Below the pieces are notes generated by a model. The model made no database searches and was not told the origin of the DNA. It saw only the letters and a program-made list of their open reading frames with translations. A stretch of DNA of 64,000 nt from contig NC_015671.1 in NCBI RefSeq assembly GCF_000218545.1, forward strand, positions 1,798,001-1,862,000. The letters run 5' to 3'. The position numbers and the translations under genes were made by a program. The stretch's first letter is position 1. The number at the start of each line of letters is the position of its first letter. This document shows, piece after piece, positions 18,920-27,267 of this stretch. Source of the DNA: Cellulomonas gilvus ATCC 13127 (GTDB lineage Bacteria; Actinomycetota; Actinomycetes; Actinomycetales; Cellulomonadaceae).

Positions 18920-19864
18920 TCAGCGCGCGAGGAGCTCCTGCGTGGTCGTCGCGGGCAGCGAGACCGTGACGTGCGTGTCCCACGGGTCGCGCAGGGTGAT
19001 CGCGCGGCCGTCGTCGGCGAACGCGAGGCCGCGCGCACGCAGCCGGGCGGCGAGCGCGTCGAGGTCGTCGCGCGCAGGCACGCTGACGGCGACGTCGGCC
19101 AGACCCAGGGTCGCGGCGCGCGGGCCCGAGCCGGCGCTGTTCCACACGTTCATCGCGACGTGGTGGTGGTACCCGCCCGCGGAGGCGAACAGCGCGCCCG
19201 GGTACTCCTTCATGGTCGCCTCGAACCCGAGCGCTCCGACGTAGAACGCCTCGGCGCGCGCGAGGTCGCCCACCTGGAGGTGGACGTGGCCGACGCGCCC
19301 GGCGAGGGCCGGCCCGGCGTCGAGCGCGTCCTGCGTCAGGTGCCGGCGCAGGAACTCGTTCGGGTCCAGGTAGGTGGTGTCCATGAGGATCTGGCCGCGC
19401 GCGTGCAGCCAGAGCGACCGGTCGCGATCGGTGTAGAGCTCGATGCCGTTGCCCTCGGGGTCGGCGAAGTAGAACGCCTCGCTCACGGCGTGGTCGCTGG
19501 ATCCGACGAAGCGGCCGCGCGGGTCCTGCGCGGCGCGGTACACGGTCGCGGCCAGGCCGGGCTGATCGTCGAACAGGAACGCCGTGTGGAACAGCCCGGG
19601 CTGGTGCGGGTCGACACCCGGCAGGTCGGGCGTGTGCACCAGCCGCATCATCGGCGTGGTGCCCCGGCCCAGCACGCGGTGCACCTCGCGGCCGCGGCTG
19701 CGCTCCTCGAGCGGCTCCATGGCGAGCGCCTCGGTGTAGTAGCTCGTCATGCCCTCGAGGTCGCCGACGTGCAGCGTCACGGCGTCCATCGTGGTGGCGG
19801 CGTCCAGCACGTCGTCGGTGCGGGGGCCGCTGACCGCGGTCTGCGGGTCGGTCGGGGTGCTCAT
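18920..19864 (-). CDS. Two-domain VOC protein, extradiol dioxygenase-like
   Basis: 314 residues with two vicinal-oxygen-chelate modules in tandem. The first begins MDAVTLHVGDLEGMTSYYTEAL; the second GHVHLQVGDLARAEAFYVGALGF near residue 190. Metal-type ligands are visible in GLFHTAFLF and GNGIELYTDR, and in YHHHVAMNVWNS of the second half. The family includes catechol 2,3-dioxygenases (CatE-like). Substrate cannot be told. ATG 19864 has AGGAG 5 nt upstream. The gene follows the oxidoreductase gene on the same strand with an 80-nt gap, and that gene is divergent from a MarR regulator, the common layout of aromatic or quinone-responsive operons. Confidence 0.85.
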   Translation of the reverse strand: MSTPTDPQTAVSGPRTDDVLDAATTMDAVTLHVGDLEGMTSYYTEALAMEPLEERSRGREVHRVLGRGTTPMMRLVHTPDLPGVDPHQPGLFHTAFLFDDQPGLAATVYRAAQDPRGRFVGSSDHAVSEAFYFADPEGNGIELYTDRDRSLWLHARGQILMDTTYLDPNEFLRRHLTQDALDAGPALAGRVGHVHLQVGDLARAEAFYVGALGFEATMKEYPGALFASAGGYHHHVAMNVWNSAGSGPRAATLGLADVAVSVPARDDLDALAARLRARGLAFADDGRAITLRDPWDTHVTVSLPATTTQELLAR

Positions 19865-19944
19865 CGGTGCTCCTGGGTTCTCCTGGTGCGGCTGCGGCGG
19901 ACCGGGGCGGGGGACCTGCCCCCGCCCCGGGTGCGGTCGGACGG

Positions 19945-20520
19945 TCAGCGCGCGACGGCGAAGCCGCCGGTCCACGCGACCTGCTCGCCGACGGCGAGCG
20001 TGAGCTGCAGGAAGCCGATCGCCTCGAGCTCGTGCGCACGGGCCAGTGAGCCCGCGTCGAGCGCGCCGACGCCACCGGCCTGGACGGCGGCGACGAGCGC
20101 CTGCTTGGCCGCCGCGTCGTCGCCCGCGACGAGCACGGTCGTCGGGAGGTCGCCGACCTTCTTGGAGGCGAGCGTCGCCGCGAAGGTGGTGTTGAACGCC
20201 TTGAGCACCGTGCTCGAGGGCAGCTTGGCCTGGATCTGGGCCGCCGCGGACGAGCCGGCGGGCACGACGAGCGAGTCGAACGTCTCGAAGTTCAGCGGGT
20301 TGGTGATGTCGACCACGGTCTTGCCGGCGAGCGCGTCACCGTAGGCCTCCAGGATCGAGTCGACCGCGGGGTAGGGGACCGCGAGGACGACGACGTCGGC
20401 GAGGGGTGCGGTGCCGACCTGCTCGCGCGTCACGTAGGAGACGTCGCTGCCGCCGTCGGCGAGCACCCCACCGATCGCCTTCGCCATGTTGCCGGTGCCG
20501 ATGATGCTGAACGTGGTCAC
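19945..20520 (-). CDS. NADP/F420-type oxidoreductase (NAD-binding)
   Basis: A 191-residue Rossmann protein of the NADPH-dependent F420 reductase/DUF2382-type NAD-binding group. The nucleotide-binding loop is TFSIIGTGNMAKAIGGVLADGG at residues 3-24, followed by DVVVLAVPYPAVDSIL and DITNPLNFE. The remainder matches the short dinucleotide-binding form with no separate catalytic domain. GTG 20520 has AGGAG 8 nt upstream. The gene is divergent from marR across a region with a perfect palindrome, so it is probably repressed by MarR together with the VOC gene. Confidence 0.85.
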   Translation of the reverse strand: MTTFSIIGTGNMAKAIGGVLADGGSDVSYVTREQVGTAPLADVVVLAVPYPAVDSILEAYGDALAGKTVVDITNPLNFETFDSLVVPAGSSAAAQIQAKLPSSTVLKAFNTTFAATLASKKVGDLPTTVLVAGDDAAAKQALVAAVQAGGVGALDAGSLARAHELEAIGFLQLTLAVGEQVAWTGGFAVAR

Positions 20521-20562
20521 GGTCGTGCTCCTGTCCTGGGTGGGTCGCGCTGGACCCGGTTG

Positions 20563-20576
20563 GTTGTACCTACAAC
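20563..20576. promoter_or_regulatory. MarR-type operator 1
   Basis: GTTGTA-CC-TACAAC is a perfect 6-bp dyad in the divergent region between the oxidoreductase and marR genes. Confidence 0.6.
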
Positions 20577-20596
20577 TAGAACCGTAGGGCACATTG

Positions 20597-20610
20597 GTTG
20601 TAGATGCAAG
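20597..20610. promoter_or_regulatory. MarR-type operator 2
   Basis: GTTGTA-GA-TGCAAG is an imperfect copy of operator 1, spaced 34 bp centre to centre and 20 bp before the marR start, so MarR probably represses itself as well. Confidence 0.5.
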
Positions 20611-20629
20611 TTCTTGGTACGGTGAAGCC

Positions 20630-21214
20630 ATGGAGACCACGGAGCTGCAGCACGACGAGCGCGTCGCGGTCGCCCGGCTGCATGCGCTGCTCGAGCTCCT
20701 GCCCACGGCGCTGGACCAGCAGCTGGGGGCGGCGCGCCTCACGTCGTTCGAGTTCACGCTGCTCGAGGCGCTGCACGACGAGCCCGCGCACCGGCTGCGG
20801 CTGAGCGCGCTGGCGTCACGCACCAACGCGACGCTGCCGCGCCTGTCCCGCGTGGTCACCGGCCTCGAGCGCAAGGGCCTCGTGGACCGCGCGCCGTGCG
20901 AGCAGGACGCACGCGCGACCAACGCCGTGCTGACCGCGGCGGGGGAGCAGGCGTACCTGGACAGCCGGCCCGTCTACGCCCGGGCCGTGCGCTCGCTCGT
21001 GCTGGACGGGCTCGACCAGGAGGGCGTCGCGCAGCTCTCCGACCTCACGCTGGCGATCCTGCGCAGGCTCGACCCGCGCGCCCGCCTGGCCGTCACGGCC
21101 TCCTCGTCGTGCGACGCCGACCCGCCGACGCAGCGCGACGCGCCCGACGCGGCCACGTGCAGCGCCGACCCGGTGCCCGCCGCCGAGTGTCCTGCGGATC
21201 CCGTGGGGGCCTGA
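20630..21214 (+). CDS. MarR-family transcriptional regulator
   Basis: 194 residues. The winged helix covers about residues 25-125: LTSFEFTLLEALHDEP, then LRLSALASRTNATLPRLSRV (recognition helix) and LERKGLVDRAPCEQDARATN (wing). The last ~50 residues are a Cys/Pro/Ala/Asp-rich tail with four cysteines (one in SSSCDAD, then CSAD, ECPAD), unusual for MarR proteins and perhaps redox-sensitive; that idea is speculative. The gene is divergent from the oxidoreductase gene and has two dyad operators in its promoter region. Confidence 0.88.
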   Translation: METTELQHDERVAVARLHALLELLPTALDQQLGAARLTSFEFTLLEALHDEPAHRLRLSALASRTNATLPRLSRVVTGLERKGLVDRAPCEQDARATNAVLTAAGEQAYLDSRPVYARAVRSLVLDGLDQEGVAQLSDLTLAILRRLDPRARLAVTASSSCDADPPTQRDAPDAATCSADPVPAAECPADPVGA

Positions 21215-21216
21215 CG

Positions 21217-22248
21217 TCAGACCCCGCGGAAGCGGTCCAGCGTCGGGCAGGTCCAGGGGTCGCGCGCCGCGAGCCCGACCTCGTTGAGGTACCGGACGAC
21301 GATCCCGTAGGACTGCATCAGCGTCGTCTCGGTGTACGGCACGCCGAGCGAGCGGCAGTGCGCACGCACCAGCAGGCGCGTGCGTGCCAGGTGCGGGCGC
21401 GGCATCGAGGGGAACAGGTGGTGCTCCACCTGGTAGTTGAGGCCCCCCAGGAGCGCCGTGGCCCACCAGCCGCCCGCGATGTTGCGGGACGTGCGCACCT
21501 GCTTGCTGAAGAAGTCCAGGCGCTCGTCCGCCCCGACGATCGGCATGCCCTTGTGGTTGGGCGCGAACGCAGCCCCCATGTAGAGCCCGAACACGGCCAG
21601 CTGGACGCCCAGGAACGCGAGCGCGAGCGCCGGTGGCAGGAACCACACGAGCGCGCCCAGGTACAGCGCGAAGTGCGCCGCGATGAGGGCGAGCTCGGTC
21701 GCGCGGCCCGCGACCGGACCGCGCACCAGCAGCGAGCGGACGGACTGCACGTGCAGGTTGACGCCCTCGAGCAGCAGCAGCGGGAAGAACAGGTAGCCCT
21801 GCCGGCGCGTGAACGTCGCGCGCAGGCCGGAGTGGCGCTGCGCCGCCTCCGGCGTGAACACGATCGCCTCGAACGAGATGTCGGGGTCCTTGCCCACCTG
21901 GTTGGGGTTGGCGTGGTGCCGGCTGTGCTTGTTCATCCACCACGCGTAGCTGGTGCCGACGACGAACGTCGCGACGAACCGCCCCAGCCGGTCGTTGGCC
22001 GGTCCGCCCTGCAGCACCGCGCGGTGCGAGGCCTCGTGCGCGAGGAACGCGCACTGGGTGAGCAGCACGCCCAGCCCCGCGGCCACCGCGAGCTGCCACC
22101 AGCTCGAGCCCAGTGCCACGAATGCGGCAGCGAGGACCACGAAGCCCGCGAGCAGGCCGGCACCGACCAGCACGTAGAACCACCGCGCGCGGCCCAGCAG
22201 GTCCGCCGCGCGGACCTCGCGCGCGACCTCGCTGTAGGCGCGCGTCAC
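21217..22248 (-). CDS. Membrane fatty acid desaturase
   Basis: 343 residues, an acyl-lipid desaturase of the DesA3/delta-9-type group. The three di-iron histidine boxes are present: HEASHR (near residue 75), HSRHH (near 112) and QVEHHLFP (near 270). Four membrane helices surround them. It would introduce a double bond into membrane acyl chains using electrons from a ferredoxin or reductase not encoded next to it. The start is uncertain: GTG 22248 gives VTRAYSEVAREV and no clear ribosome site is seen. The open frame continues upstream without a better start. The 150-nt stretch 22249-22397 shows nothing else. Confidence 0.88.
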   Translation of the reverse strand: MTRAYSEVAREVRAADLLGRARWFYVLVGAGLLAGFVVLAAAFVALGSSWWQLAVAAGLGVLLTQCAFLAHEASHRAVLQGGPANDRLGRFVATFVVGTSYAWWMNKHSRHHANPNQVGKDPDISFEAIVFTPEAAQRHSGLRATFTRRQGYLFFPLLLLEGVNLHVQSVRSLLVRGPVAGRATELALIAAHFALYLGALVWFLPPALALAFLGVQLAVFGLYMGAAFAPNHKGMPIVGADERLDFFSKQVRTSRNIAGGWWATALLGGLNYQVEHHLFPSMPRPHLARTRLLVRAHCRSLGVPYTETTLMQSYGIVVRYLNEVGLAARDPWTCPTLDRFRGV

Positions 22249-22397
22249 GTCGGGCTGGTCGGCCGGGCGGGGCCGGGTCGGCCGGATCGGCCGTGCTGAG
22301 GCGGTCGGCGGCGTGGAGATGGCGGACCTCGTCTCGGCCGTGGACCGCGTCCCGGCCCGGGGTGGAGCGCCGCGCGCATGCGGGCGCGGTGCAGAAA

Positions 22398-23810
22398 CTA
22401 CCCGTCCAACTCGTCGTCGTCGCCCGGGGTTCCCGCCAGCACCATCCAGCCGTGCGGCCCCACGACGCCGGGCGTGCTGCCGTCGCTCGCGTCGAGCACG
22501 GCGTGCGCGGCGACGTCGGTGGGCAGCGCCCAGGGCGTGTCGTCGAGGTGCAGCGCGAGCAGCAGCGAGCGGCCCTGCGCGGTCAGCTCCAGCAGGATCT
22601 GCGTGTTCGTCAGGTGCAGCGTGCGCGTCCGCGCCCGGTGCAGCCACGCGTGGCGGCGTCGCAGGCCGATGAGGTCGCGGTACAGCCGGTGGAGCCGCTC
22701 GTCGGGCGCGAGCAGCTCGTCGGGAGCGGGGAACGGCGGACGCACCGCGTCGTCGCCGCCCGCGCGGTCCTCCTTGACGCCGCGGAACGCGTACTCGTCG
22801 CCCGCGTACACGCTCGGCGTGCCGCCGAGCAGCGCCAGCAGGACGACCGTGTGCGGCAGGTGCCGGGGGTCGGTCAGGCGGCTCGCGATGCGCGTGACGT
22901 CGTGGTTGCCGACGAACGTCGTCGGGACGAACTCGGCGAGCATCGCGCTGTGCCGGCCCAGGGCGTGGTCAAGCTCCCACAGGTTGCGGTCCTCGAGGCT
23001 CGACCACACGGCCTTCCACAGCTCGTACTGCGTGACCGAGTCCACGCCCGAGGCCGCCACGAAGCCCGCGTAGTCGCCGTGGATGACCTCCGCGGAGATC
23101 CACACGTCGGGATGTGCCGCGCGCACCCGCGGCAGCACGTGCGCCCAGAACCGCTCCGGCACCGCGTACGCGGCGTCCAGCCGCCAGGCGTCGATGCCGC
23201 GGTCGAGCCAGCCGGTCATCACGTCCACCACGAGGTCCGCGACGAGCGGCTCGTCGTGGTCGAGCGCGACGAGCCCGTCGTGGCCCTCGAACACGTCGGG
23301 CTCCGGCCCGTCGGCCCCGTCGCGCCAGCGCACCCACCGGCCGGCCTCGCTCGTCGGCCCGCCCGCGAGCGCGGCCTGCACCAGGGGGTGCTCGCGGCCC
23401 ACGTGGTTGAACACGCCGTCGAGCTGGACCTTGAGGCCGCGCGCGTGCGCCTGCGCGATCAGCTCGTCGAGGTCGGCCTCGGTGCCCAGGCGCGGGTCGA
23501 CGCGACGGTGGTCGACGGTGTCGTAGCCGTGCGTGGAGGACGCGAGCACGGGACCCAGCGCGATTCCGGACGCGCCCAGCTCGACCGCGTGGTCGAGCCA
23601 CGGCAGCAGCCTGCGCAGGCGGTGCTCGTCGGGGCCGGGCACGTGCGACCGCACCGGGAAGGCGTCCACGAAGCCCAGCGGGTAGACGTGCCACCACACC
23701 GCGTGCCGGACCCATGCGGGCTCGTCGCGCAGCGCGTCCCGCGTCGGGCCTCCAGCGGGACCGCGCGTGCGCGCCTCGTCGGGAACGGCCGGGTCGGGTG
23801 CGTCGGTCAC
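22398..23810 (-). CDS. GH13 alpha-amylase family glycosidase
   Basis: 470 residues with the (beta/alpha)8 GH13 fold from about residue 35 (WWHVYPLGFVDAFP). Catalytic residues fit the family: nucleophile Asp in DAWRLDAAYAVP, acid/base Glu in WISAEVIHGDY, and the third Asp in FVGNHDVTR; QLDGVFNHVG is conserved region I. No signal peptide is visible, so it should act inside the cell on imported oligosaccharides (amylase, maltogenic or trehalose-type; not resolved). The start GTG has a TACCGT box 6 nt upstream, fitting a leaderless transcript. It is divergent from the GH3 beta-glucosidase. Confidence 0.9.
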   Translation of the reverse strand: MTDAPDPAVPDEARTRGPAGGPTRDALRDEPAWVRHAVWWHVYPLGFVDAFPVRSHVPGPDEHRLRRLLPWLDHAVELGASGIALGPVLASSTHGYDTVDHRRVDPRLGTEADLDELIAQAHARGLKVQLDGVFNHVGREHPLVQAALAGGPTSEAGRWVRWRDGADGPEPDVFEGHDGLVALDHDEPLVADLVVDVMTGWLDRGIDAWRLDAAYAVPERFWAHVLPRVRAAHPDVWISAEVIHGDYAGFVAASGVDSVTQYELWKAVWSSLEDRNLWELDHALGRHSAMLAEFVPTTFVGNHDVTRIASRLTDPRHLPHTVVLLALLGGTPSVYAGDEYAFRGVKEDRAGGDDAVRPPFPAPDELLAPDERLHRLYRDLIGLRRRHAWLHRARTRTLHLTNTQILLELTAQGRSLLLALHLDDTPWALPTDVAAHAVLDASDGSTPGVVGPHGWMVLAGTPGDDDELDG

Positions 23811-23816
23811 GCCGCC

Positions 23817-23822
23817 ACGGTA
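23817..23822 (-). promoter_or_regulatory. -10 box for leaderless GH13 transcript
   Basis: The minus strand reads TACCGT, then 6 nt, then the GTG start. Confidence 0.45.
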
Positions 23823-23828
23823 GACCGC

Positions 23829-23859
23829 CCGCCTGGCCCATGGGTCCCTTACCAGGCGG
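23829..23859. promoter_or_regulatory. Inverted repeat between divergent GH13 and GH3 genes
   Basis: Perfect 8-bp arms CCGCCTGG and CCAGGCGG are separated by 15 bp in the shared promoter region. It could be an operator for a sugar-responsive regulator; no regulator is adjacent. Confidence 0.4.
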
Positions 23860-23871
23860 TAGGTATTGGGC

Positions 23872-23877
23872 TAGCCT
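23872..23877 (+). promoter_or_regulatory. -10 box for the GH3 gene
   Basis: TAGCCT lies 32 nt upstream of the ATG, leaving a leader with an AGGAGG ribosome site. Confidence 0.5.
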
Positions 23878-23909
23878 GCGAGCACAGACCCCGCACGAGG
23901 AGGTGCCGC

Positions 23910-26168
23910 ATGACCCCGTTCGACGTCGAACGTGTCCTGGCCGAGCTGACCCTGGAGGAGAAGGCGTCCCTGACGTCCGGCTCGGACTTCTGGCACACGC
24001 AGCCCGTGGAGCGCGTCGGCGTGCCCGCGCTGATGGTCACGGACGGCCCGCACGGCCTGCGCAAGCAGGCGACCTCGTCGGACCACCTGGGCATCGGCGA
24101 CTCCGTCCCCGCGACGTGCTTCCCGACGGCGGCCGCGCTCGGCTCGTCGTGGGACGTCGCGCTCGTGCGGCGCGTCGGCGAGGCGCTCGGTCGCGAGACC
24201 CGCGTCAACGACGTCGGCGTGCTGCTGGGCCCGGGGGTCAACATCAAGCGCACGCCGCTGTGCGGCCGCAACTTCGAGTACGTCTCGGAGGACCCGGTCG
24301 TCGCGGGGGAGATCGGCGTCGCACTGGTCGACGGCATCCAGAGCCAGGGCGTGGGCACCTCGCTCAAGCACTTCGCCGCCAACAACCAGGAGACCGACCG
24401 GCTGCGCGTCTCGGCCGACGTCGACGAGCGCACGCTGCGCGAGATCTACCTGCCCGCGTTCGAGCGCGTCGTGACGCGTGCGCAGCCGTGGACCGTGATG
24501 TGCGCCTACAACAAGATCAACGGCACGTACGCGTCCCAGGACCCGTGGCTGCTCACCACGCTGCTGCGCGACGAGTGGGGCTTCGAGGGCATGGTCGTGT
24601 CCGACTGGGGCGCGGTGCACGACCGCGTCGCGGCGCTCGCGGCGGGCCTCGACCTGCAGATGCCCGCGGCCGGCACGCGTCCCGACGACGAGGTGGTCGC
24701 GGCGGTCCGTGCGGGCACGCTCGACGAGGCCGTGCTCGACCAGGCGGTGCGGCGCGTGCTGCACCTCGTGGCGCGCGCGCTGCCCGCGCTCGGCTCGGGC
24801 GAGACGTTCGACGCCGAGGCGCATCACGCGCTCGCGCGCGAGGCGGCCGCCGCGGGCAGCGTCCTGCTGCGCAACGAGCCCGTCGAGGGCAGCCCGCTGC
24901 TGCCGCTGGACGGCACCGACGGCCTGCTGGTGGTCGGCGAGTTCGCGCGCACGCCGCGCTACCAGGGCGCCGGCTCGTCCCAGGTGCACCCGACACGCCT
25001 GGACGACGCGCTCACGGCGCTGCGCGCCGCGGCCGGAGCCGACGTCCCGTTCGAGGCGGGGTTCACGATCGAGGGCGGCCCCGAGGGCGACGACGACGCG
25101 CTGCTCGCGGCCGCGGTCGACGCCGCGCGGACCGCCCGGACCGTCGTGCTGTTCCTGGGCCTGCCGGCACCGGACGAGTCCGAGGGGTACGACCGTCCTC
25201 GGCTGGGGCTGCCCGACAACCAGGTCACCGCGCTGGCCGCGCTCGCCGCGGTCAACCCGCGGATCGTCGTGGTGCTGGCCAACGGCTCCGCGGTGGACCT
25301 GCCGTGGCGCGCGCACGCACCGGCGATCCTCGAGACGTGGCTCGGCGGCCAGGCGGGCGGCTCGGCGGTCGCGGACCTGCTCACCGGGGCCGTCTCGCCC
25401 TCGGGCCGCCTCACCGAGACGATCCCGCTGCGCCTGCAGGACACGCCCGCGTTCGGGAACTTCCCGGGCGAGGCCGGGCACGTCCGCTACGGCGAGGGCG
25501 TCCTGGTGGGCTACCGCTGGTACGACACGCGCGACCTCGACGTGGCCTACCCGTTCGGCCACGGCCTGACCTACACGTCGTTCGCGTACGACGACGTCGT
25601 CGCGCACGTGAACGGCGCGGGTCAGGACGTGACCGTCGACGTGCGCGTCACGGTCACCAACACCGGCACCCGCGCGGGGGCGGAGGTCGTGCAGGTCTAC
25701 GTGCGCGACCCGCAGGCCTCGGTGCTGCGGCCTGTCCGGGAGCTCGCGGCGTTCACCAAGGTCGCGCTCGCGGCGGGAGAGCGGCGCGAGGTGGCGTTCA
25801 CGCTCACGGCGCGTGACCTGGCGTACTGGCACCCCGGCCTGCGCCGCTGGGTGGTCGAGGGTGGCGAGTTCGTCGTCGAGGTCGGGGCGTCGTCGCGCGA
25901 CGTCCGCGGCGAGGTGCACGTGGACGTCGTGGGCGAGCCCCTGTGGGGTGAGCTGACCGAGATGTCGACGATCGCGGAGTGGCTCGCGCACCCCGTGGGC
26001 GCGGCGCTCGCAGGCCCCTACCTGGCGTTGCCCGAGGGCGCGCCCGAGCCGGACGACAGCATGCAGGCGATGATCCAGCAGATGCCGATCAAGGTGCTGC
26101 TCGACTTCGGGTTCGCGCCGCTCACGCGCGAGGACCTGGACGCGCTCGTGGCCGCGGCCAACGCCTGA
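23910..26168 (+). CDS. GH3 beta-glucosidase
   Basis: A 752-residue intracellular GH3 enzyme (no signal peptide). Domain 1 (~1-300) contains VTDGPHGLRKQ, LKHFAANNQETDR and the nucleophile Asp in MVVSDWGAVHD. The alpha/beta sandwich domain (~310-540) has VVLFLGLPAPDESEGYDR. The fibronectin-III-like domain is near 590-660 (VTVTNTGTRAGAEVVQVYV). It probably splits cellobiose or other beta-glucosides imported after cellulase action, feeding glycolysis. The ATG has AGGAGG 5 nt upstream. It is divergent from GH13 and ends at a strong hairpin. Confidence 0.95.
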   Translation: MTPFDVERVLAELTLEEKASLTSGSDFWHTQPVERVGVPALMVTDGPHGLRKQATSSDHLGIGDSVPATCFPTAAALGSSWDVALVRRVGEALGRETRVNDVGVLLGPGVNIKRTPLCGRNFEYVSEDPVVAGEIGVALVDGIQSQGVGTSLKHFAANNQETDRLRVSADVDERTLREIYLPAFERVVTRAQPWTVMCAYNKINGTYASQDPWLLTTLLRDEWGFEGMVVSDWGAVHDRVAALAAGLDLQMPAAGTRPDDEVVAAVRAGTLDEAVLDQAVRRVLHLVARALPALGSGETFDAEAHHALAREAAAAGSVLLRNEPVEGSPLLPLDGTDGLLVVGEFARTPRYQGAGSSQVHPTRLDDALTALRAAAGADVPFEAGFTIEGGPEGDDDALLAAAVDAARTARTVVLFLGLPAPDESEGYDRPRLGLPDNQVTALAALAAVNPRIVVVLANGSAVDLPWRAHAPAILETWLGGQAGGSAVADLLTGAVSPSGRLTETIPLRLQDTPAFGNFPGEAGHVRYGEGVLVGYRWYDTRDLDVAYPFGHGLTYTSFAYDDVVAHVNGAGQDVTVDVRVTVTNTGTRAGAEVVQVYVRDPQASVLRPVRELAAFTKVALAAGERREVAFTLTARDLAYWHPGLRRWVVEGGEFVVEVGASSRDVRGEVHVDVVGEPLWGELTEMSTIAEWLAHPVGAALAGPYLALPEGAPEPDDSMQAMIQQMPIKVLLDFGFAPLTREDLDALVAAANA

Positions 26169-26186
26169 CCCACCACCGACCGCGGT

Positions 26187-26210
26187 CGGGTGCCCGCCCC
26201 GTGGCACCCG
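26187..26210. terminator. Hairpin between convergent GH3 and TetR genes
   Basis: Arms CGGGTGCC and GGCACCCG with an 8-nt loop; a second GC hairpin (GGCCCCGG/CCGGGGCC) follows at once. It probably serves both strands. Confidence 0.65.
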
Positions 26211-26243
26211 GCCCCGGTCCGGGGCCACGGCCGAGCGACCCGC

Positions 26244-26861
26244 TCAGCCGACCATGAGTGAGGCGGAGAACGCCCGGACCGCGGCGGGCATGTCCACGCG
26301 CTCCGCCGGCGGCAGGCCCTCCTCGAGCAGCCACTGCACCTGCAACCCGTCCAGCACCGCGACCAGCTGGCGCGCCGCGGTGGCCGGGTCCACGTCGGGG
26401 CGCAGCACGCCGCGGTCCCGCAGCTGCTCGAAGTCACGGCGGACCGTGGCCAGCACCTCGGCGTACCGCCGCCGGAAGTAGGCGTGCGCGGGGTGGCCCG
26501 CGGACGTCGCCTCGGCCGAGAGCGACACGAACAGCTCGACGATGCCGGGCCGCGCGACGTTGCGCTCCACGACCCGCGCGAACGCCTCCCCGAGCGAGTG
26601 ACCCGCGTCGAGGTCGGCCTGGAGCGCGATCGAGTCCACCTCGTCCCGACGCGCGAGCACGGCTTCCAGCAGCGCGGCCTTGCTGGGGAAGTGGTGCAGC
26701 AGACCCGGGTGCGAGATGCCGACGCGGGACGCGATCTCCCGCAACGACGCGGTCCGGTAGCCGACCTCGCCGAACAGCTGCACCGCCGCCTCGAGGATCT
26801 CCTCACGCGTGGCTCGCCCGCGCGCGTAGCCGGTGCTGGCGGGGGGCGCGGCGCTGGACAT
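26244..26861 (-). CDS. TetR-family transcriptional regulator
   Basis: 205 residues. The N-terminal DNA-binding domain is clear: ILEAAVQLFGEVGYRTASLR, then EIASRVGISHPGLLHHFPSK (helix-turn-helix) and AALLEAVLARRDEV. The C-terminal ligand domain is helical and unassigned. ATG 26861 sits 6 nt after CATCCT with no ribosome site, fitting a leaderless transcript. An 18-bp perfect dyad lies 76 bp upstream, in front of the divergent small gene, and is the best candidate operator. Confidence 0.9.
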   Translation of the reverse strand: MSSAAPPASTGYARGRATREEILEAAVQLFGEVGYRTASLREIASRVGISHPGLLHHFPSKAALLEAVLARRDEVDSIALQADLDAGHSLGEAFARVVERNVARPGIVELFVSLSAEATSAGHPAHAYFRRRYAEVLATVRRDFEQLRDRGVLRPDVDPATAARQLVAVLDGLQVQWLLEEGLPPAERVDMPAAVRAFSASLMVG

Positions 26862-26867
26862 GGGCCC

Positions 26868-26873
26868 AGGATG
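26868..26873 (-). promoter_or_regulatory. -10 box for leaderless tetR transcript
   Basis: The minus strand reads CATCCT, then GGGCCC, then ATG. Confidence 0.4.
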
Positions 26874-26936
26874 GCACGCGGGAGACCCGTCCCGGGGGGA
26901 CCTCGGCGTCGGCGTGGCCGGGACCTGGGAACTCGC

Positions 26937-26954
26937 GTCGAACGTGTGTTCGAC
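26937..26954. promoter_or_regulatory. Candidate TetR operator
   Basis: GTCGAAC-GTGT-GTTCGAC is a perfect 7-bp dyad that ends 1 bp before the -10 box of the divergent small gene, so binding would block that promoter. Confidence 0.55.
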
Positions 26955-26955
26955 G

Positions 26956-26961
26956 TACGAT
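26956..26961 (+). promoter_or_regulatory. -10 box for leaderless small gene
   Basis: TACGAT, then 6 nt, then GTG 26968. Confidence 0.5.
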
Positions 26962-26967
26962 CGCCGG

Positions 26968-27267
26968 GTGGCAGCAGCACGACGTGAGGTGGCGAACCGG
27001 GAGGCCCCCGCGCAGATCCCCGTGCGCCCGCAGGGCGACTTCCCGGTGATCGTGCGCGTCGTGTGGGACGACGGCACCGAGGAGTGGCGGCCTGCGCGTG
27101 CGGTGCGCTGGACGGCCGAGCACGTCATGGTGGCGTGGCGCGACGTGCAGCAGGACCCGCGTTCGGAGCGGTACGAGTGGCTGCGCGCGGGTGACGTGGC
27201 GCGGTCCGTGAGCTGGTTCGTCGGACCGCCGCCGCGCACGGTGCCGGCCGTCAGTGCACGATCTTGA
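26968..27267 (+). CDS. Conserved small protein of unknown function
   Basis: 99 residues, soluble, no recognised domain. The core FPVIVRVVWDDGTEEWRPAR followed by WTAEHVMVAWRDVQ looks like a small beta-rich fold. GTG 26968 was chosen from the -10 spacing; the frame is open further upstream but has no ribosome site. It is divergent from tetR across a perfect dyad, so it may be the regulated target. Its end overlaps the end of the convergent SMR gene by 17 nt. Confidence 0.65.
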   Translation: MAAARREVANREAPAQIPVRPQGDFPVIVRVVWDDGTEEWRPARAVRWTAEHVMVAWRDVQQDPRSERYEWLRAGDVARSVSWFVGPPPRTVPAVSARS

